Notes: generated from the sequence alone by a model not told the origin. Counted from the first letter of the stretch, positions 43,851-55,100 are shown. The stretch is DNA of 64,000 nt from Thiodiazotropha sp040507005 (GCA_040507005.1 JBEVVS010000103.1:1-64000); one strand, 5' to 3'. Numbers and translations are program-made.

Positions 43851-43930
43851 AGGGGAGAATCGATTGATTTCAAGTTTCTTCGAGATTTGCCGACAATTGC
43901 CTTAGTTGAACCGATATAGGCCGAAATTAC

Positions 43931-44566
43931 GTGATAACGAGATCAGTCAGCGCGAAACGGATTTTCAGACAGTTGCTCCTGTTGGGGGTCTGTCTCTGCC
44001 TGCCTATGTCCGCAATGGCTGAGATTTACAAGTATCGGGGAGCAAATGGCAGCATCCATTTCACCGATAAGCCGATGAAGGGCAACTACCGCCTATTGTG
44101 GCGCAGTGGGAAGAAAAAGCGTAACAGCCATAGCAACTACAGTTTGGCGCGGATGCGAAAAAACAAGGCCGAGTTGACGCCGGTAATCGATAATGTCGCC
44201 GAGCAGTTCCATCTGCACCCGGGGTTACTGCATGCCGTGGTAATGGTCGAGTCGGCCTACGATCCGAAAGCGATTTCCAAGAAGGGGGCACGCGGACTGA
44301 TGCAGTTGATGCCGGCGACCGCGAATCGTTACGGGGTAACCGATTCCTACGATCCGACACAGAATCTTCATGGCGGTGCACAATACCTGAAAGATCTTTT
44401 GTTGTTATTCGAGTTCGATATCAAACTCGCACTGGCGGCCTACAATGCCGGTGAAAATGCGGTAGCCAAATACGGCAATAAGATCCCGCCCTATCCGGAA
44501 ACGCAAAACTACGTGAAAAAGGTGCTTCACGAATTCGAGCGCAACCGTCTGGCGATGGTCAACTAG
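43931..44566 (+). CDS. Lytic murein transglycosylase (SLT domain, DUF4124 start)
   Basis: The product has 211 residues and starts at a GTG. A signal peptide (LLLLGVCLCLPMSAMA) is followed by a DUF4124-type segment (EIYKYRGANGSIHFTDKP) and an SLT domain. The catalytic glutamate is E107 in VVMVESAYDP; further motifs are GARGLMQLMPATA and LALAAYNAGENAV. The enzyme should cleave the glycan strand of peptidoglycan in the periplasm. It lacks the long helical N-terminus of Slt70, so it is of the small family-1 type. Confidence 0.94.
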   Translation: MITRSVSAKRIFRQLLLLGVCLCLPMSAMAEIYKYRGANGSIHFTDKPMKGNYRLLWRSGKKKRNSHSNYSLARMRKNKAELTPVIDNVAEQFHLHPGLLHAVVMVESAYDPKAISKKGARGLMQLMPATANRYGVTDSYDPTQNLHGGAQYLKDLLLLFEFDIKLALAAYNAGENAVAKYGNKIPPYPETQNYVKKVLHEFERNRLAMVN

Positions 44567-44604
44567 GTCCTGCTCTTTTTCCGAGGATTCAAATCAGGAC
44601 CAGG

Positions 44605-44623
44605 ATTCTCACTCAGTGAGAAT
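44605..44623. repeat. Hairpin at the 3' end of the PilZ gene
   Basis: ATTCTCACT (44605-44613) and AGTGAGAAT (44615-44623) form a perfect 9-bp stem around a single base. The PilZ stop codon (44615-44613) lies inside it. No T-run follows on the minus strand, so it is terminator-like but incomplete; it lies in the convergent gap after the transglycosylase gene. Confidence 0.5.
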
Positions 44624-44954
44624 GCCAATCAAGAATCAGCTCATCGATGATCAATACATTCTCAGCATCGATGTCAATGATATGAAATCCGCTCCAAAAA
44701 CTATCGGGTTGGGAGGCTTCGGTACACCATACCGCTTCCGCAGCGAATGCGATCTTCTCTTTATCGTTCTTCGGAGCAGGCAGGATCAGGTTGAGTTGAT
44801 AAACAGAGCCTGTAACCATCGGTTCATCGCTCAATAACATCAGCCCTTCAGCACTGATGTTTACCACCCGGCCTATATGACTGCCTGTTATTTGATCTGC
44901 AATGATCAGTACTTCGTTAGCTACTTTACGTGGAGAATGACGTTGTTCTTGCAT
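44613..44954 (-). CDS. PilZ-domain protein (cyclic di-GMP receptor)
   Basis: The product has 113 residues and is a single PilZ domain. The cyclic-di-GMP motifs are intact: RxxxR as R5-HSP-R9, and N/DxSxxG as N32-I-S-A-E-G37. It ends with DAENVLIIDELILDW. Such proteins bind cyclic di-GMP and act on motility, secretion or polysaccharide partners. It is 20 bases downstream of the DUF1631 gene on the same strand, so they probably form an operon. The diguanylate cyclase at 8005 is a possible source of ligand. Confidence 0.92.
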   Translation of the reverse strand: MQEQRHSPRKVANEVLIIADQITGSHIGRVVNISAEGLMLLSDEPMVTGSVYQLNLILPAPKNDKEKIAFAAEAVWCTEASQPDSFWSGFHIIDIDAENVLIIDELILDWHSH

Positions 44955-44974
44955 GAAATCATTTCCTATGTCCT

Positions 44975-47341
44975 TTAACGGACCTCTTTACCCTCATTTT
45001 CCTCATCATCTTGGATGAGCTCGCTAGCTATATCATCAGTGGTTTTCAAGGAGCGTTGGAGCATACGTCTGATAGCATGCAAAGTTCTCTCGACAAACGG
45101 ATCACTGCTGTCTTCTAGAATGGTTGATTCACCTTTAAGAATCTCTTGCGCTAATGTTCTAAGTGGTTTGATGGCGGTTTGAACGCCTGCTCGATCGACA
45201 AACATACATGAAGCGGTCAACGGACTTAACCAGGACAACTTAACCTTTTGCGATTCTCCACTCTGCGCATCCCTAATTTCGAACCAGGTACCGAACTTGA
45301 TCTTGCGCAATTTTTCCATCATTGCTTCTTCATCTTCAGGAATATCCTCTTCCTTAGCCTCAGCCTCAGCCTCCGCCTCTTCAATAGGAATTTCTACGGC
45401 GGCAGGCTTAGGCTCGCCGGGTTCCTTTTCCACAACAGCCTTGTCGGATATGGGTACCACGGTTTCCGAGGCTTGGGCCGATTTTATCGCTTGTTCGGAT
45501 GCTATGGTTGCTGTTTCGGCATTGCTGAGCAGGCCGAACAGGGTTTGGCTCTTCTCCTGGTGAAATCCACCCAGTGAGGCCAAGCCCTCTTCGATGGATT
45601 TCCGCAAATCCGGCAGCGTTCGTTCGAGCTCTTCACGTTCGCTCTGGTCTTTGGGTTCAAAGGTCCAGGCAATCTCATCCGCGATACGCAGCGCCTCTTT
45701 CCAGTCGTCGCTCATTTCACCATCAGGATGGCGCAGCAGGACAAACACGAGTTTGTCTACCCAGGTCTTCTCCAGGAACTCCTTGACCGGTTGAGGAAGG
45801 TTTTCGCTGAACGAGCGTGCCCTCATCTCTTGGGAAGCACGCTGTCTGGCAATATTCAGCTTCTCTCTGCCTTTGATGGAATCCTGGGCACGTTTTTCCA
45901 GGATGTCAGACTTACGCCTGAATTCATCCATACGTTTCTTGAATGTCTCCAGCAGTGTGCTGAAGAGACTGACATTATCGGAAAATTCCTTCAGTACCCG
46001 GTCAATGACATTCTGCATATCGGGGTAGATACCCCGTTTGAGATTGCGCTCATCTATCCAGTGACTGCCGGCCTCAACCAGCGAATCGAGCAGTTGTCTT
46101 GCCTCATGGTTGCTATCGGTTAGCAGTTTGCGATCGATAATTGCGACCTTCAGGTAGGGGGTGTGCAGATGACTGATCAGGGCCTTTGCAACCGCCGGAA
46201 GCACAGGATCATTCAACATATATTCGAACAGCATGCCCACCAGATCGATGGTATCTTCATCCGCCGCTTCAAGACGGTCCGCACCGACTTCGGAATAGAG
46301 TTTGTGACGCTCTTCGGCAAGGGTATGCTTGACCCGGATCAGGAATTGCTCATCGATCTCGATGTTGGAAATGGCGGCGCCGGGTGCATTCACATCCGGA
46401 ATCATGTCAGAGCGCTGCGCCGGTTGTATATTGCTCAGGGCGGCAACCAGATTCTCCTGGGTGGCGGGGGGTGCGCTGCCAGGCTGACGGCCGGCCGCTC
46501 TCGCCGCCGCTTCCTTGGCGGCAACCTTCTCTGGCGAGGTGCGTCGCCTGCTGGCCATCATATCCAGGATCGACCCGAACAGCTCTTCACCCAACTCTTC
46601 CTGAGTCTGCTCCTGCTGCAGTTCAGAGTGCTCCTCGTCCTCTGCATCTGTCCTGCCCTTTGCATCCGGCGACTTCTGTATTGCCGGCCGCAAGTGGGGT
46701 AGCACACCGGCTTCCTTGAGGCTGTTGTTGAAGTCATCGTAGATGGAGCCCAACTGCTTCAGTACATATTTATCAAACAGGGCCAGGATGATGACCTTAA
46801 TCCGCGCTTCCAATCCCAATGCATCGATTGCCTCGCTGAATGCATTGGCCAGGTGGTGGGGGCCGGAAGGGATCTGCTTGTGTTTCACGCTGCGTCCGCC
46901 GCTCACCACACTCAGGCGCTGACCCAGGGCATAGAGCTGCGAGCGATGATGTCCCACGGTGCGGCTGATCATGTTCTCCAGGGCAGTGGAGACATCCATC
47001 GATTCGTGATCGACGAGTTCCAGTTCTGTATCATCCTGATCGGAAAAACCGTCTATCTCAGGTTGGTCTTTCCAGAATTTATCGAAGCCCTCACTGAGCA
47101 ATTCGCGAAATTCATGTTCCACCAGGCCATGCCTGTTGCGTATCATCGCCATCGCTTCGAAAAAGCGATTTTGAATCTCGTTGGTCTCGGCCTTTTGGGC
47201 AAAACTGGTAAGCGCTTTATCCGAGTTGTTGAAAAGCTCGGTGAGCAGGGCGTTTATATAGACGATTACAGTGTCCTTACAGCGATTCAGCACTGGCTGA
47301 AACTGACTCTGATATTTGTTTCTTCTATCCTGTATTGACAC
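44975..47341 (-). CDS. DUF1631 family protein
   Basis: The product has 788 residues and matches the DUF1631 family (thymidine phosphorylase-like in older annotations, without proof). It is soluble and largely helical with coiled-coil-prone stretches (ETFKKRMDEFRRKSDILEKR). It has a glutamate-rich linker around 660-690 and ends in a PilZ-like beta domain (WFEIRDAQSGESQKVKLSWL, TASCMFVDRAG). It lies upstream of a PilZ gene on the same strand, so a cyclic-di-GMP context is likely. The molecular function is unknown. Confidence 0.88.
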   Translation of the reverse strand: MSIQDRRNKYQSQFQPVLNRCKDTVIVYINALLTELFNNSDKALTSFAQKAETNEIQNRFFEAMAMIRNRHGLVEHEFRELLSEGFDKFWKDQPEIDGFSDQDDTELELVDHESMDVSTALENMISRTVGHHRSQLYALGQRLSVVSGGRSVKHKQIPSGPHHLANAFSEAIDALGLEARIKVIILALFDKYVLKQLGSIYDDFNNSLKEAGVLPHLRPAIQKSPDAKGRTDAEDEEHSELQQEQTQEELGEELFGSILDMMASRRRTSPEKVAAKEAAARAAGRQPGSAPPATQENLVAALSNIQPAQRSDMIPDVNAPGAAISNIEIDEQFLIRVKHTLAEERHKLYSEVGADRLEAADEDTIDLVGMLFEYMLNDPVLPAVAKALISHLHTPYLKVAIIDRKLLTDSNHEARQLLDSLVEAGSHWIDERNLKRGIYPDMQNVIDRVLKEFSDNVSLFSTLLETFKKRMDEFRRKSDILEKRAQDSIKGREKLNIARQRASQEMRARSFSENLPQPVKEFLEKTWVDKLVFVLLRHPDGEMSDDWKEALRIADEIAWTFEPKDQSEREELERTLPDLRKSIEEGLASLGGFHQEKSQTLFGLLSNAETATIASEQAIKSAQASETVVPISDKAVVEKEPGEPKPAAVEIPIEEAEAEAEAKEEDIPEDEEAMMEKLRKIKFGTWFEIRDAQSGESQKVKLSWLSPLTASCMFVDRAGVQTAIKPLRTLAQEILKGESTILEDSSDPFVERTLHAIRRMLQRSLKTTDDIASELIQDDEENEGKEVR

Positions 47342-47571
47342 GTTTAAAGAATCCTTCAGTGAATCAGTGGCGATATCCGAACAGAGGTGATATTGCTAAA
47401 TTTTGATTGTTCTGAGTATGTTGCACATATAATAAGTAAAGAGTAGCACGAAGAATGCCTAAGATGAACAATCAGATTTGTGTCATATCGTAATGATTAC
47501 AAGGTTTTTTTAGCATAGCGCGGATTCCTGACACCGGGATTGTTTGGGCATATCTCGAAATAGATCCCATC

Positions 47572-47793
47572 TCAATCATCCCCAATGATTTTATCACTGC
47601 TCTGGGTGGGTGAGAGCAGAAGCTCTCCCTGACCCACACTGTTCGCGAATACCATGCGATAGGTGGTACCGTCATCCTGGCTATGGGCGGCGCGAAGTTG
47701 TTTTACCTTTTCCTTGGCTGGCCTGTACTTCTCCTCGTCATCAAGGTATTCCAGGCTGTTATCAGCAGATACTCTGAATATGTAAAAGGGCAT
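47572..47793 (-). CDS. Small conserved 73-aa protein
   Basis: The product has 73 residues and starts MPFYIFRVSADNSLEYLDDE. AAGGAG lies nine bases upstream, so the start is well supported. It has a charged centre (KEKVKQLRAAHSQDD) and no signal or membrane segment. I have seen similar short proteins in sulfur-oxidising gammaproteobacteria but cannot name a family. It is 230 bases upstream of the DUF1631 gene on the same strand. Confidence 0.7.
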   Translation of the reverse strand: MPFYIFRVSADNSLEYLDDEEKYRPAKEKVKQLRAAHSQDDGTTYRMVFANSVGQGELLLSPTQSSDKIIGDD

Positions 47794-47998
47794 GTTTACT
47801 ACTCCTTCGATGCTGGGGGTAAGTCAAGAATCCCAGAAAAATGTCGATAACATGAGAGGTATACCATAGAAGTTTCTGGATACAAGCCCGCATACTAGCT
47901 GAGATTGATCCTGAATAATACGCCAATAACCCTTGTATATCAGTGAATTAAGTATTTATGTATAGGGATGTTGAAGGTTGCCCACTGAGGTAAATGTC

Positions 47999-48871
47999 AT
48001 GACTCCTCAACAACTTGTGATCGAGATTGAAAGCCTGGTTTCATTGCCAGATGTTTGTGTCAAAGTGAACCGCCTGATCGATGCGCCCAACTACTCGGCA
48101 GCGACCCTGGGCGATATTATTTCCCAAGATACCGACCTGTCAGCCCGTCTGCTACGGTTGGTGAATAGTGCTTTTTTTAACTTGAAGGCACCGGTGGAGA
48201 CCATATCCAGGGCGATCACCGTGGTAGGTACCAGTGAGTTGCGCAACCTTGTGATGGCAACCACGGCGGCACGTATTTTCACCGGTATCCCTGGGGATCT
48301 GGTGGATATGGCCGAATATTGGCGTTACTCGATTACAACTGGCGTCGTCGCGGGTGAATTGGCCAAGCGCTGCAACGTGCTGCACAGTGAGCGGCTTTTC
48401 GTGATGGGAATATTGCACGATATTGGCCGTTTGGCGATCTATCTGAAAATGCCCGAAGAGGCGCGAGATGTTTTGTTGATTACCGGCGGCGACACGAGCC
48501 TGTTGCCGGATGCGGAGAATGATGTCCTCGGTTTCAACCATATGGATGTGGGTGAGGCCTTGTTACGGAAATGGAAGCTGCCTGAGAGCATCGTTTCCGT
48601 GGTCGCTTACCACCATCGCCCGGCGGCGACAAAGTTCCATCAACTGGAGACCTCACTGCTTTTTCTCGCTACCACCCTGGCCAGTGCCGAGATGGATGGC
48701 ATCGAGTTGTTAGAAGCCGTTGAGTTGGTGGATCCCATTGTCTGGAAACTGACCGGCCTGGAGCCGGAACACCTGGAATCCGTCATGCAACAGACGCCAC
48801 AGAAGGTCCTGGAGATCATGGATGTGGTGCTGGGACCGAAAGTCAGACCCCTGCAACGCCAGCCCCACTAA
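47999..48871 (+). CDS. HDOD-domain signalling protein
   Basis: I use the ATG at 47999, eight bases after GAGG; an upstream TTG at 47978 is also open. The product has 290 residues and is an HDOD domain from near the N-terminus (SLPDVCVKVNRLIDAPNYSA, ISQDTDLSARLLRLVNSAFF) with ILHDIGRLAIY and ILGFNHMDVGEALLRKWKLP-like VLGFNHMDVGEALLRKW blocks. HDOD proteins are degenerate HD-type proteins that act in signalling and gene control. No second domain is attached, so its partner is unknown. It is a single gene before recC. Confidence 0.93.
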   Translation: MTPQQLVIEIESLVSLPDVCVKVNRLIDAPNYSAATLGDIISQDTDLSARLLRLVNSAFFNLKAPVETISRAITVVGTSELRNLVMATTAARIFTGIPGDLVDMAEYWRYSITTGVVAGELAKRCNVLHSERLFVMGILHDIGRLAIYLKMPEEARDVLLITGGDTSLLPDAENDVLGFNHMDVGEALLRKWKLPESIVSVVAYHHRPAATKFHQLETSLLFLATTLASAEMDGIELLEAVELVDPIVWKLTGLEPEHLESVMQQTPQKVLEIMDVVLGPKVRPLQRQPH

Positions 48872-48979
48872 CCTTCCGTGCTGACCGCCACTGATCAGGC
48901 AGGGGTTGTGCCCAGGTAGATAACTATTTCATGCTTTGGACTCAGTGATTGAGTCTCAAACAGGTTAGAATACGGCCTC

Positions 48980-51900
48980 ATGTTGAGGCTCTATCAATCA
49001 AATCGCCTGGAATCCCTTGCCGCGCGCCTGGCTGCGCAACTTGCCGAACCGGTGGCTGAGCCCCTGCGCCAACAGCAGGTCATTGTGCAGCATCCGGGTA
49101 TGGCGCGTTGGCTCTCACTCCAAATCGCCAACCATCTGGGCATTTGCGCCAACCTGACATTTCCCTTGCCTGCGGCCTTTATTTGGCAGCTCTTCCACAC
49201 CCTGCTACCGGAGGTTCCAGAGTACGATCGCTATCAGCCTCAGCGACTGGCATGGCGTATCTATTGTCTGTTACAGGATCGTGACGGGGTAGGGCTGGAT
49301 CAATCCCTTGGCAACTATCTGGCTGAGGCTGATGATGTTAAGGGTTTTCAGTTGGCGCAGCAGCTGGCCACCCTATTCGACAGATATCTGATCTACCGAC
49401 CTGACTGGATCGTTAAGTGGCAGCAGGGAGAGTCGGCTACCGAGGGTGATGGGTGGCAGGCCAGCCTATGGCGTCAACTGGCTGCGGAAGATGCGATCCA
49501 TTGGGTGAGTCTGCAGCTCCAGTTGAGTCAGATTACAGCCACCTCTTTCAAACAGCACCTGCCCCCAAGGATTTTCATTTTCGGCGTTCCAACCCTCTCC
49601 CCCGGCTACCTGGAGATCATTCGACAGATCGCTTCGTTGACCGATGTGCATCTTTTTCTGCTCAATCCCTGTGAGGCCCACTGGGCGGATATCGTCTCAC
49701 CCGCGGAGCAGGCGCGGATGGCCTTGCGATCCCGGGAAGAGGCACTCTATCTGGAGGTGGGTAATCCTCTGCTTGCCACAATGGGCCGCCAGGGACGGGA
49801 CTTCTTCGCAGCGATCAACGAAATGGATCCGGGAGGGGAGGAGCTGTATCAGACACAGCAGGGGGATCTGCTGTTGCATCAGTTGCAGGATCAGATATTA
49901 ACCTTGAGTGAACCTCATTCGGTGTCTGCAGCAGACAACTCCATTACCTTGCATCGCTGCCACAGCCCAATGCGCGAAGTGGAGGTGCTCTACGATCAAC
50001 TGTTGGCGGCATTGGATGAACTGCCGGGCCTGAGCGCCTCGGATATTCTGGTGATGACGCCTGATATCGATCGCTACGCGCCGTTGATCAAGGCCCATTT
50101 CTCAGCCCCGGGCAGTCGTCCGAAACTACCCTTCAGGATCAGTGGTGCTGCGCTGTTGCAGGGCAACCCACTGGCAACGGCACTGCTTGAGATAGTGCAA
50201 CTGGCGGAGTCCCGCTACCCGGTTGGGGGCTTGCTCAATCTTCTGCAATACCCAGCCATCCGCGACCGCTTCGGCTTGGATGAAGCGGGGGTCGAAGGGA
50301 TCACCCAGTGGCTGACCCAGGCAGCTGTCCATTGGGGGCGGGATGGGGAGAGCAAGGGTTCCCTCGGATTGCCTGCCGAGCCAGGCAATACCTGGCGGGC
50401 AGGGTTGTGGCAACTGGTGCTGGGTTATGCGATGCCGGCTGATGCCCAACAGCTGTGGCATCAACACTATCCCCTGGACGCGGTGGAGGGTTCTGAGAGT
50501 CAATGGCTCGGCGGGCTGCTGGCATTCTGTGATGCGCTTTTCACTCTCCAGGATCAACTCTCGATCAGTCGCACACCCCAGGCGTGGATGAGCTTTCTAA
50601 TCGATCTTACCGAGCAGTTTTTCGCTGCCGACGACGAGAGCGAGGCACAGCTAGAATCCCTGAGGGTGACGATTCATGCATTGGCCCAGGAGATGCAACA
50701 GGGGGGGGTTCAGCAACAGATAGCTTTTGCACCAATTAGTTATCGCCTGCAGGAGATGTTCAGCCAGGCTGTGGAGCGGGGCTTTCTCGGCGGGGGTGTC
50801 AATTGCTGTGCCCTGGCGCCCATGCGAAGTCTCCCTTTTCGTGTGATCGCCCTGATCGGCATGAATGACGAAGCCTTTCCCCGCCAGCAGCCGGAGCTGG
50901 GTTTCGATCTGATGGGCACTGATTTTCGTAGCGGGGACCGATCGCGACGAGGGGATGACCGCTACCTTTTCCTGGAGACATTGATCTCCGCGCGGGAGCG
51001 CCTTTTAATCAGTTATGTAGGTCGCAGCCAGCGTGACAACACCCCGCTCCCTCCCTCGGTGGTGGTGGATGAGTTACAGGAGACACTGCAACAGATGGTT
51101 GATGAGTCCGGTCTGCGGCAGATGATCTTCGACCATCCGCTACAACCCTTCTCCCAGGACTATTTTCTTGCTGACAGCACTCTCTTCAGCTACTCGGAAG
51201 AGATGCGTGAGGCTGCGTTACGGGTAGGTCACGGCAGTCGCAATGATCATCCTCTGGTAGCGGCCCCCCTGGATGATATGGCCGAGGAGCACCTTGAGAT
51301 CGATCTGCAGCAATTCCTTCACTTCTTCACCAATCCCCTGCGCGGCTTTGCCGAGATCCGATTGAACCTGGATCTCAATCAAGCAGAACAGTTACCAGAT
51401 GAGCGGGAACAGTTCTCCCTTGAACATTTCGATCAGATGGGGCTGGAGCATGAGCTGGTGGAGGCCTTGCTGGCGGAGCAGATCCCAGAGGAGCTTTATC
51501 AACGTCTGCGTGCTCGCGGATGCCTGCCACAGGGCAAGGTGGGTGAGCAGATATTCAGACAGATGCGGCGGCGTGCCATGGCCATGGTGCAGCGTATTCA
51601 GGCGCTGGATGGCGGTGACTCCCTGCATCCCTTGGAGGTTGACCTGCTTTTTGACAAGCAGCGTCTGGTGGGCCATTTGCACGCGGTCAATCGGGCAGGG
51701 CTATTGGTCTATAGCACGGATCGCCTCTACCCCTACCAGCTGCTCAGGCATTGGATTCGGCATCTGTTGTTGAATGCCTTGAGCCCTCCGGGGGTCAGGC
51801 CCCTGACCAGGCTGCTGGAGGGGGAGAGAAGCGGCCAATTCAGAGCGACGGAGAAGGCCATGGCTCACCTTGAGCGATTGGTACAACTCTATCGCCAGGG

Positions 51901-52153
51901 GTTGGCGCTGCCCCTGGCGTTCTTTCCTGCTACCGCATGGAGCTACCAGGAGAGACTTAAGCAGGGTGATGAGGAGAAGGCCCGCAAGGCGGCGCAACAG
52001 CGTTGGTTCGGCAATCGCTTCCAAACCGGTGATGTTGATAAATCCTACCATCGCCTCTTTTTACCGGATCGACCCGGGCTGGATGAGACTTTTTTTGCCA
52101 CCAGTGACGAGATCCTGCAGCCCCTCATGGAACATCTGGAGTGGCACGGGTGA
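48980..52153 (+). CDS. recC: Exodeoxyribonuclease V gamma subunit RecC
   Basis: The product has 1057 residues, within the normal range (1122 in Escherichia coli). It starts MLRLYQSNRLESLAARLAAQ and has the RecC blocks VQHPGMARWLSLQIANHLGI, FGVPTLSPGYLEIIRQIA, MRSLPFRVIALIGMNDEAFP and DFRSGDRSRRGDDRYLFLE. RecC is the Chi-recognising scaffold of the RecBCD helicase-nuclease, which processes double-strand breaks and degrades foreign linear DNA. It is the first gene of recC-recB-recD and its stop overlaps the recB start. Confidence 0.97.
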   Translation: MLRLYQSNRLESLAARLAAQLAEPVAEPLRQQQVIVQHPGMARWLSLQIANHLGICANLTFPLPAAFIWQLFHTLLPEVPEYDRYQPQRLAWRIYCLLQDRDGVGLDQSLGNYLAEADDVKGFQLAQQLATLFDRYLIYRPDWIVKWQQGESATEGDGWQASLWRQLAAEDAIHWVSLQLQLSQITATSFKQHLPPRIFIFGVPTLSPGYLEIIRQIASLTDVHLFLLNPCEAHWADIVSPAEQARMALRSREEALYLEVGNPLLATMGRQGRDFFAAINEMDPGGEELYQTQQGDLLLHQLQDQILTLSEPHSVSAADNSITLHRCHSPMREVEVLYDQLLAALDELPGLSASDILVMTPDIDRYAPLIKAHFSAPGSRPKLPFRISGAALLQGNPLATALLEIVQLAESRYPVGGLLNLLQYPAIRDRFGLDEAGVEGITQWLTQAAVHWGRDGESKGSLGLPAEPGNTWRAGLWQLVLGYAMPADAQQLWHQHYPLDAVEGSESQWLGGLLAFCDALFTLQDQLSISRTPQAWMSFLIDLTEQFFAADDESEAQLESLRVTIHALAQEMQQGGVQQQIAFAPISYRLQEMFSQAVERGFLGGGVNCCALAPMRSLPFRVIALIGMNDEAFPRQQPELGFDLMGTDFRSGDRSRRGDDRYLFLETLISARERLLISYVGRSQRDNTPLPPSVVVDELQETLQQMVDESGLRQMIFDHPLQPFSQDYFLADSTLFSYSEEMREAALRVGHGSRNDHPLVAAPLDDMAEEHLEIDLQQFLHFFTNPLRGFAEIRLNLDLNQAEQLPDEREQFSLEHFDQMGLEHELVEALLAEQIPEELYQRLRARGCLPQGKVGEQIFRQMRRRAMAMVQRIQALDGGDSLHPLEVDLLFDKQRLVGHLHAVNRAGLLVYSTDRLYPYQLLRHWIRHLLLNALSPPGVRPLTRLLEGERSGQFRATEKAMAHLERLVQLYRQGLALPLAFFPATAWSYQERLKQGDEEKARKAAQQRWFGNRFQTGDVDKSYHRLFLPDRPGLDETFFATSDEILQPLMEHLEWHG

Positions 52154-55100
52154 GCATGCGGATCGAAACGGTTGCCCTGGAGGGATTCAATCTGGTAGAG
52201 GCGAGCGCCGGCACCGGGAAGACCCATACCCTGACCGGTCTCTATCTGCGCTTGCTGCTGGAGCAGGACCATAGTCCGGAACGGATCCTGGTAGTCACCT
52301 ACACCAAGGCGGCAACGGCAGAGCTTAAGACACGCATACGCCAGCGCCTGATCGATGCCCGCTCGCTGTTCAATGGCGCTGAATGCCAGGATCCCCTGCT
52401 GCAGACCATCCATGCCAACCTGGCGGATAGTGAGCGGGCAAGCAAGCGCCTCGACCTGGCCATCGCCAGCTTCGACCGGGCGGCAATCTACACCATCCAC
52501 GGGTTTTGCCAGCGGGTATTGACCGAGCAGGCGTTCGAGACCGGACAGGGGTTTGACACCGACCTGGTGCCTGATCAAGCCGATCGATTGCTGGAGATCG
52601 CAGACGATTTCTGGCGGCGGGAAATCAACCAGCTGCCCGATCAGCTGCTTCAGGCCCTGCGCGGCTCCATTGAAAGCCCCGAAGCCTTGCTCTATCGCCT
52701 GGCCCCGGCACTGGGCAAACCCTACCTGGGGGTCAGGGCCAGGGAATGGCCCGACGATTTGCTGGAGCTGGAACGAGAGGCACTTGAGCTGCAGTCGGAA
52801 GTCAGCAGGATGTGGCAGGAGCAACGCAGTGTCATCATCGCCCTGCTGAGTGACAGCCAGGTGATGAAGGGGAACGTCTACCGCCAGTCCTGGGTTGAGG
52901 CTTGGGGTGGTCAAATGGATCGATGGCTGCAGGGGACACCCTATGAAAGGCCTTTCGACAAGGCTGGGCGATTTACGCCGGAGAGCATTGAAGGGGCCGT
53001 GAAATCTGGCCAGGTAACCCCTCAACACCCCTTCTTTGCCCTGTTTTCCCGTTATCTTGCCTGCGTTGAGCAGTGTGTCGAGGCCTTCCACAAGGCCCTG
53101 GTCGCCTGGCAGAAGAGATTCTATGACTATTTGTTGCGGGAGTTGCCAAAACGCCAGGCCGAGGCGGGGGAGTGGTCCTACGATGACCTGCTGCTGCAAC
53201 TGCATGCCGCCTTGCAAGGAGAGAGCGGTGGTCCCTTGGCGGGGATGCTGCGCAGCCGTTATGCCGCCGCCCTGGTGGATGAGTTTCAGGACACCGATCC
53301 GGTGCAGTATCAGATCCTCAGCCAGATCTATCGCCACAGCCGCCAGCCGGTGTTTCTGGTGGGGGATCCAAAACAGGCGATCTACAGTTTCCGCGGCGCC
53401 GATCTCTACGCCTATCTGCGCGCCAGGGAGGAGACAGGGGCAAAGCACCATACCCTGGACACTAATTGGCGCTCGACCCCGGGCTTGGTACAAGCCGTCA
53501 ACACCCTGTTCAGCCACTCCCGGCGGCCCTTCTTCGAGCCACGCATCGGTTTTGAACCGGTCGTGGCGGCGGACCGGGAACTGCCTGCGCTGAAAATCAA
53601 CGCCGGCAATCAGGCGCCATTCCAGATCTGGCAGCTTGAGTTCGACGAACAGACGGGGATCGAGGAGATTCGCCAGAGGGTAGCCGATGCCACCGCTGCA
53701 GAGATCGCGCGACTCCTCACCCTGTCGGCACAGGATCGAGCACACATCGGAGACAGGCCCCTGAACGGTGGCGATATTGCCGTATTGGTACGCACCCATG
53801 AGCAGGCCTCACGCATCGCCCAGTCCCTTAACGCATATGGCATATCCGCCGTTCACGGCAGTCAGCAGAGTGTCTACTGGAGTCAGGAGGCGGAGCAGCT
53901 GCACTACCTGCTGATCGCCCTGCTGGAGCCCCATCGGGGGCAGCTGATTCGAGCCGCGCTGGCAACCTCGATGTTGGGATGGGACGGGGCCGCCATCGAT
54001 AAGTTGAACCGGGACGATGGGCTGCAAAACAGGGTGTTCAATCGTTTTTTCCACTATCATCGCGCCTGGCGGGATGACGGATTCATCGTCATGATCAGGG
54101 CCCTGTCGATGGAGATGGGTATAGAGAACCGGTTACTCGAGTTCAGGGATGGAGAGCGTCGCCTGACCAACTTCTATCATCTTCTGGAGCTGCTGCATCA
54201 CTATGACACCACATCCCATGCCGGGATGGAGGGGTTGGTCAAGTGGTTCGGCCGCCAGTGTCAATCCCCGTCCCAGGACGATGAACGCCTGCTGCGTTTG
54301 GAGAGCGACGGCGATTTGGTGAAGATCGATACCCTGCACCATAGCAAAGGACTCGAATATGGCATCGTCTTCTGTCCCTTCGTCTGGGAAGCGCGTGAGG
54401 CCAGAACCGACGACAGCCCCTTTTTGTTCCACGATCCGGAGCACGATTATGCGGCGGTGCTCGAGCTGGGATCGGAGACGTTTTATGCAAATCAGGTCTA
54501 TTACCATGAGGAGGTCTTCGCGGAGAATCTGCGACTGCTGTATGTGGCATTGACCCGTTCCCGCTATCGCTGCTATCTCTCCTGGGGGTGGCTGAAGCAG
54601 AGCCGGCACTCGGCCCTTGGCTGGTTATTGCATACCGCCAATGAAGCAGATACCCCGCACACTCTGGCCCAGTGGCAACAACAGCTCAAGTCATTCACTG
54701 CCGAGCAAAATGAACAGCAGTTGCAGGCGCTGGCCGCGGCCGGTCAGGGGAGCATCGCTGTCACTGCATTGCCAGAAGCGGGAGAGGCGGCTCAACGCTC
54801 CTTGTCCCTAGCGCCGGAACTCTTGCCGACGAGAGGCTTTTCCGCATCCATCATCCTGCGACCCGGTGTGGCCAGCTTCTCCTCCCTGGTGGCGGGACAG
54901 CATGAAGACAGACCCGATTACGATGCTCCGGCAGCAGTCATGCATCAGTCACAGGAGTCCAGCCAGGGTTTCAATGTGCATAGCTTTCCCCGGGGTGCGG
55001 GACCCGGCAGCTGTCTGCATGGGATTCTGGAGGAGCTGGACTTCCAACAAGCCCGGGGCAAGGCGGTGGAGGCCCTGGTGGAGGAGAAGCTGCTGCTGCA

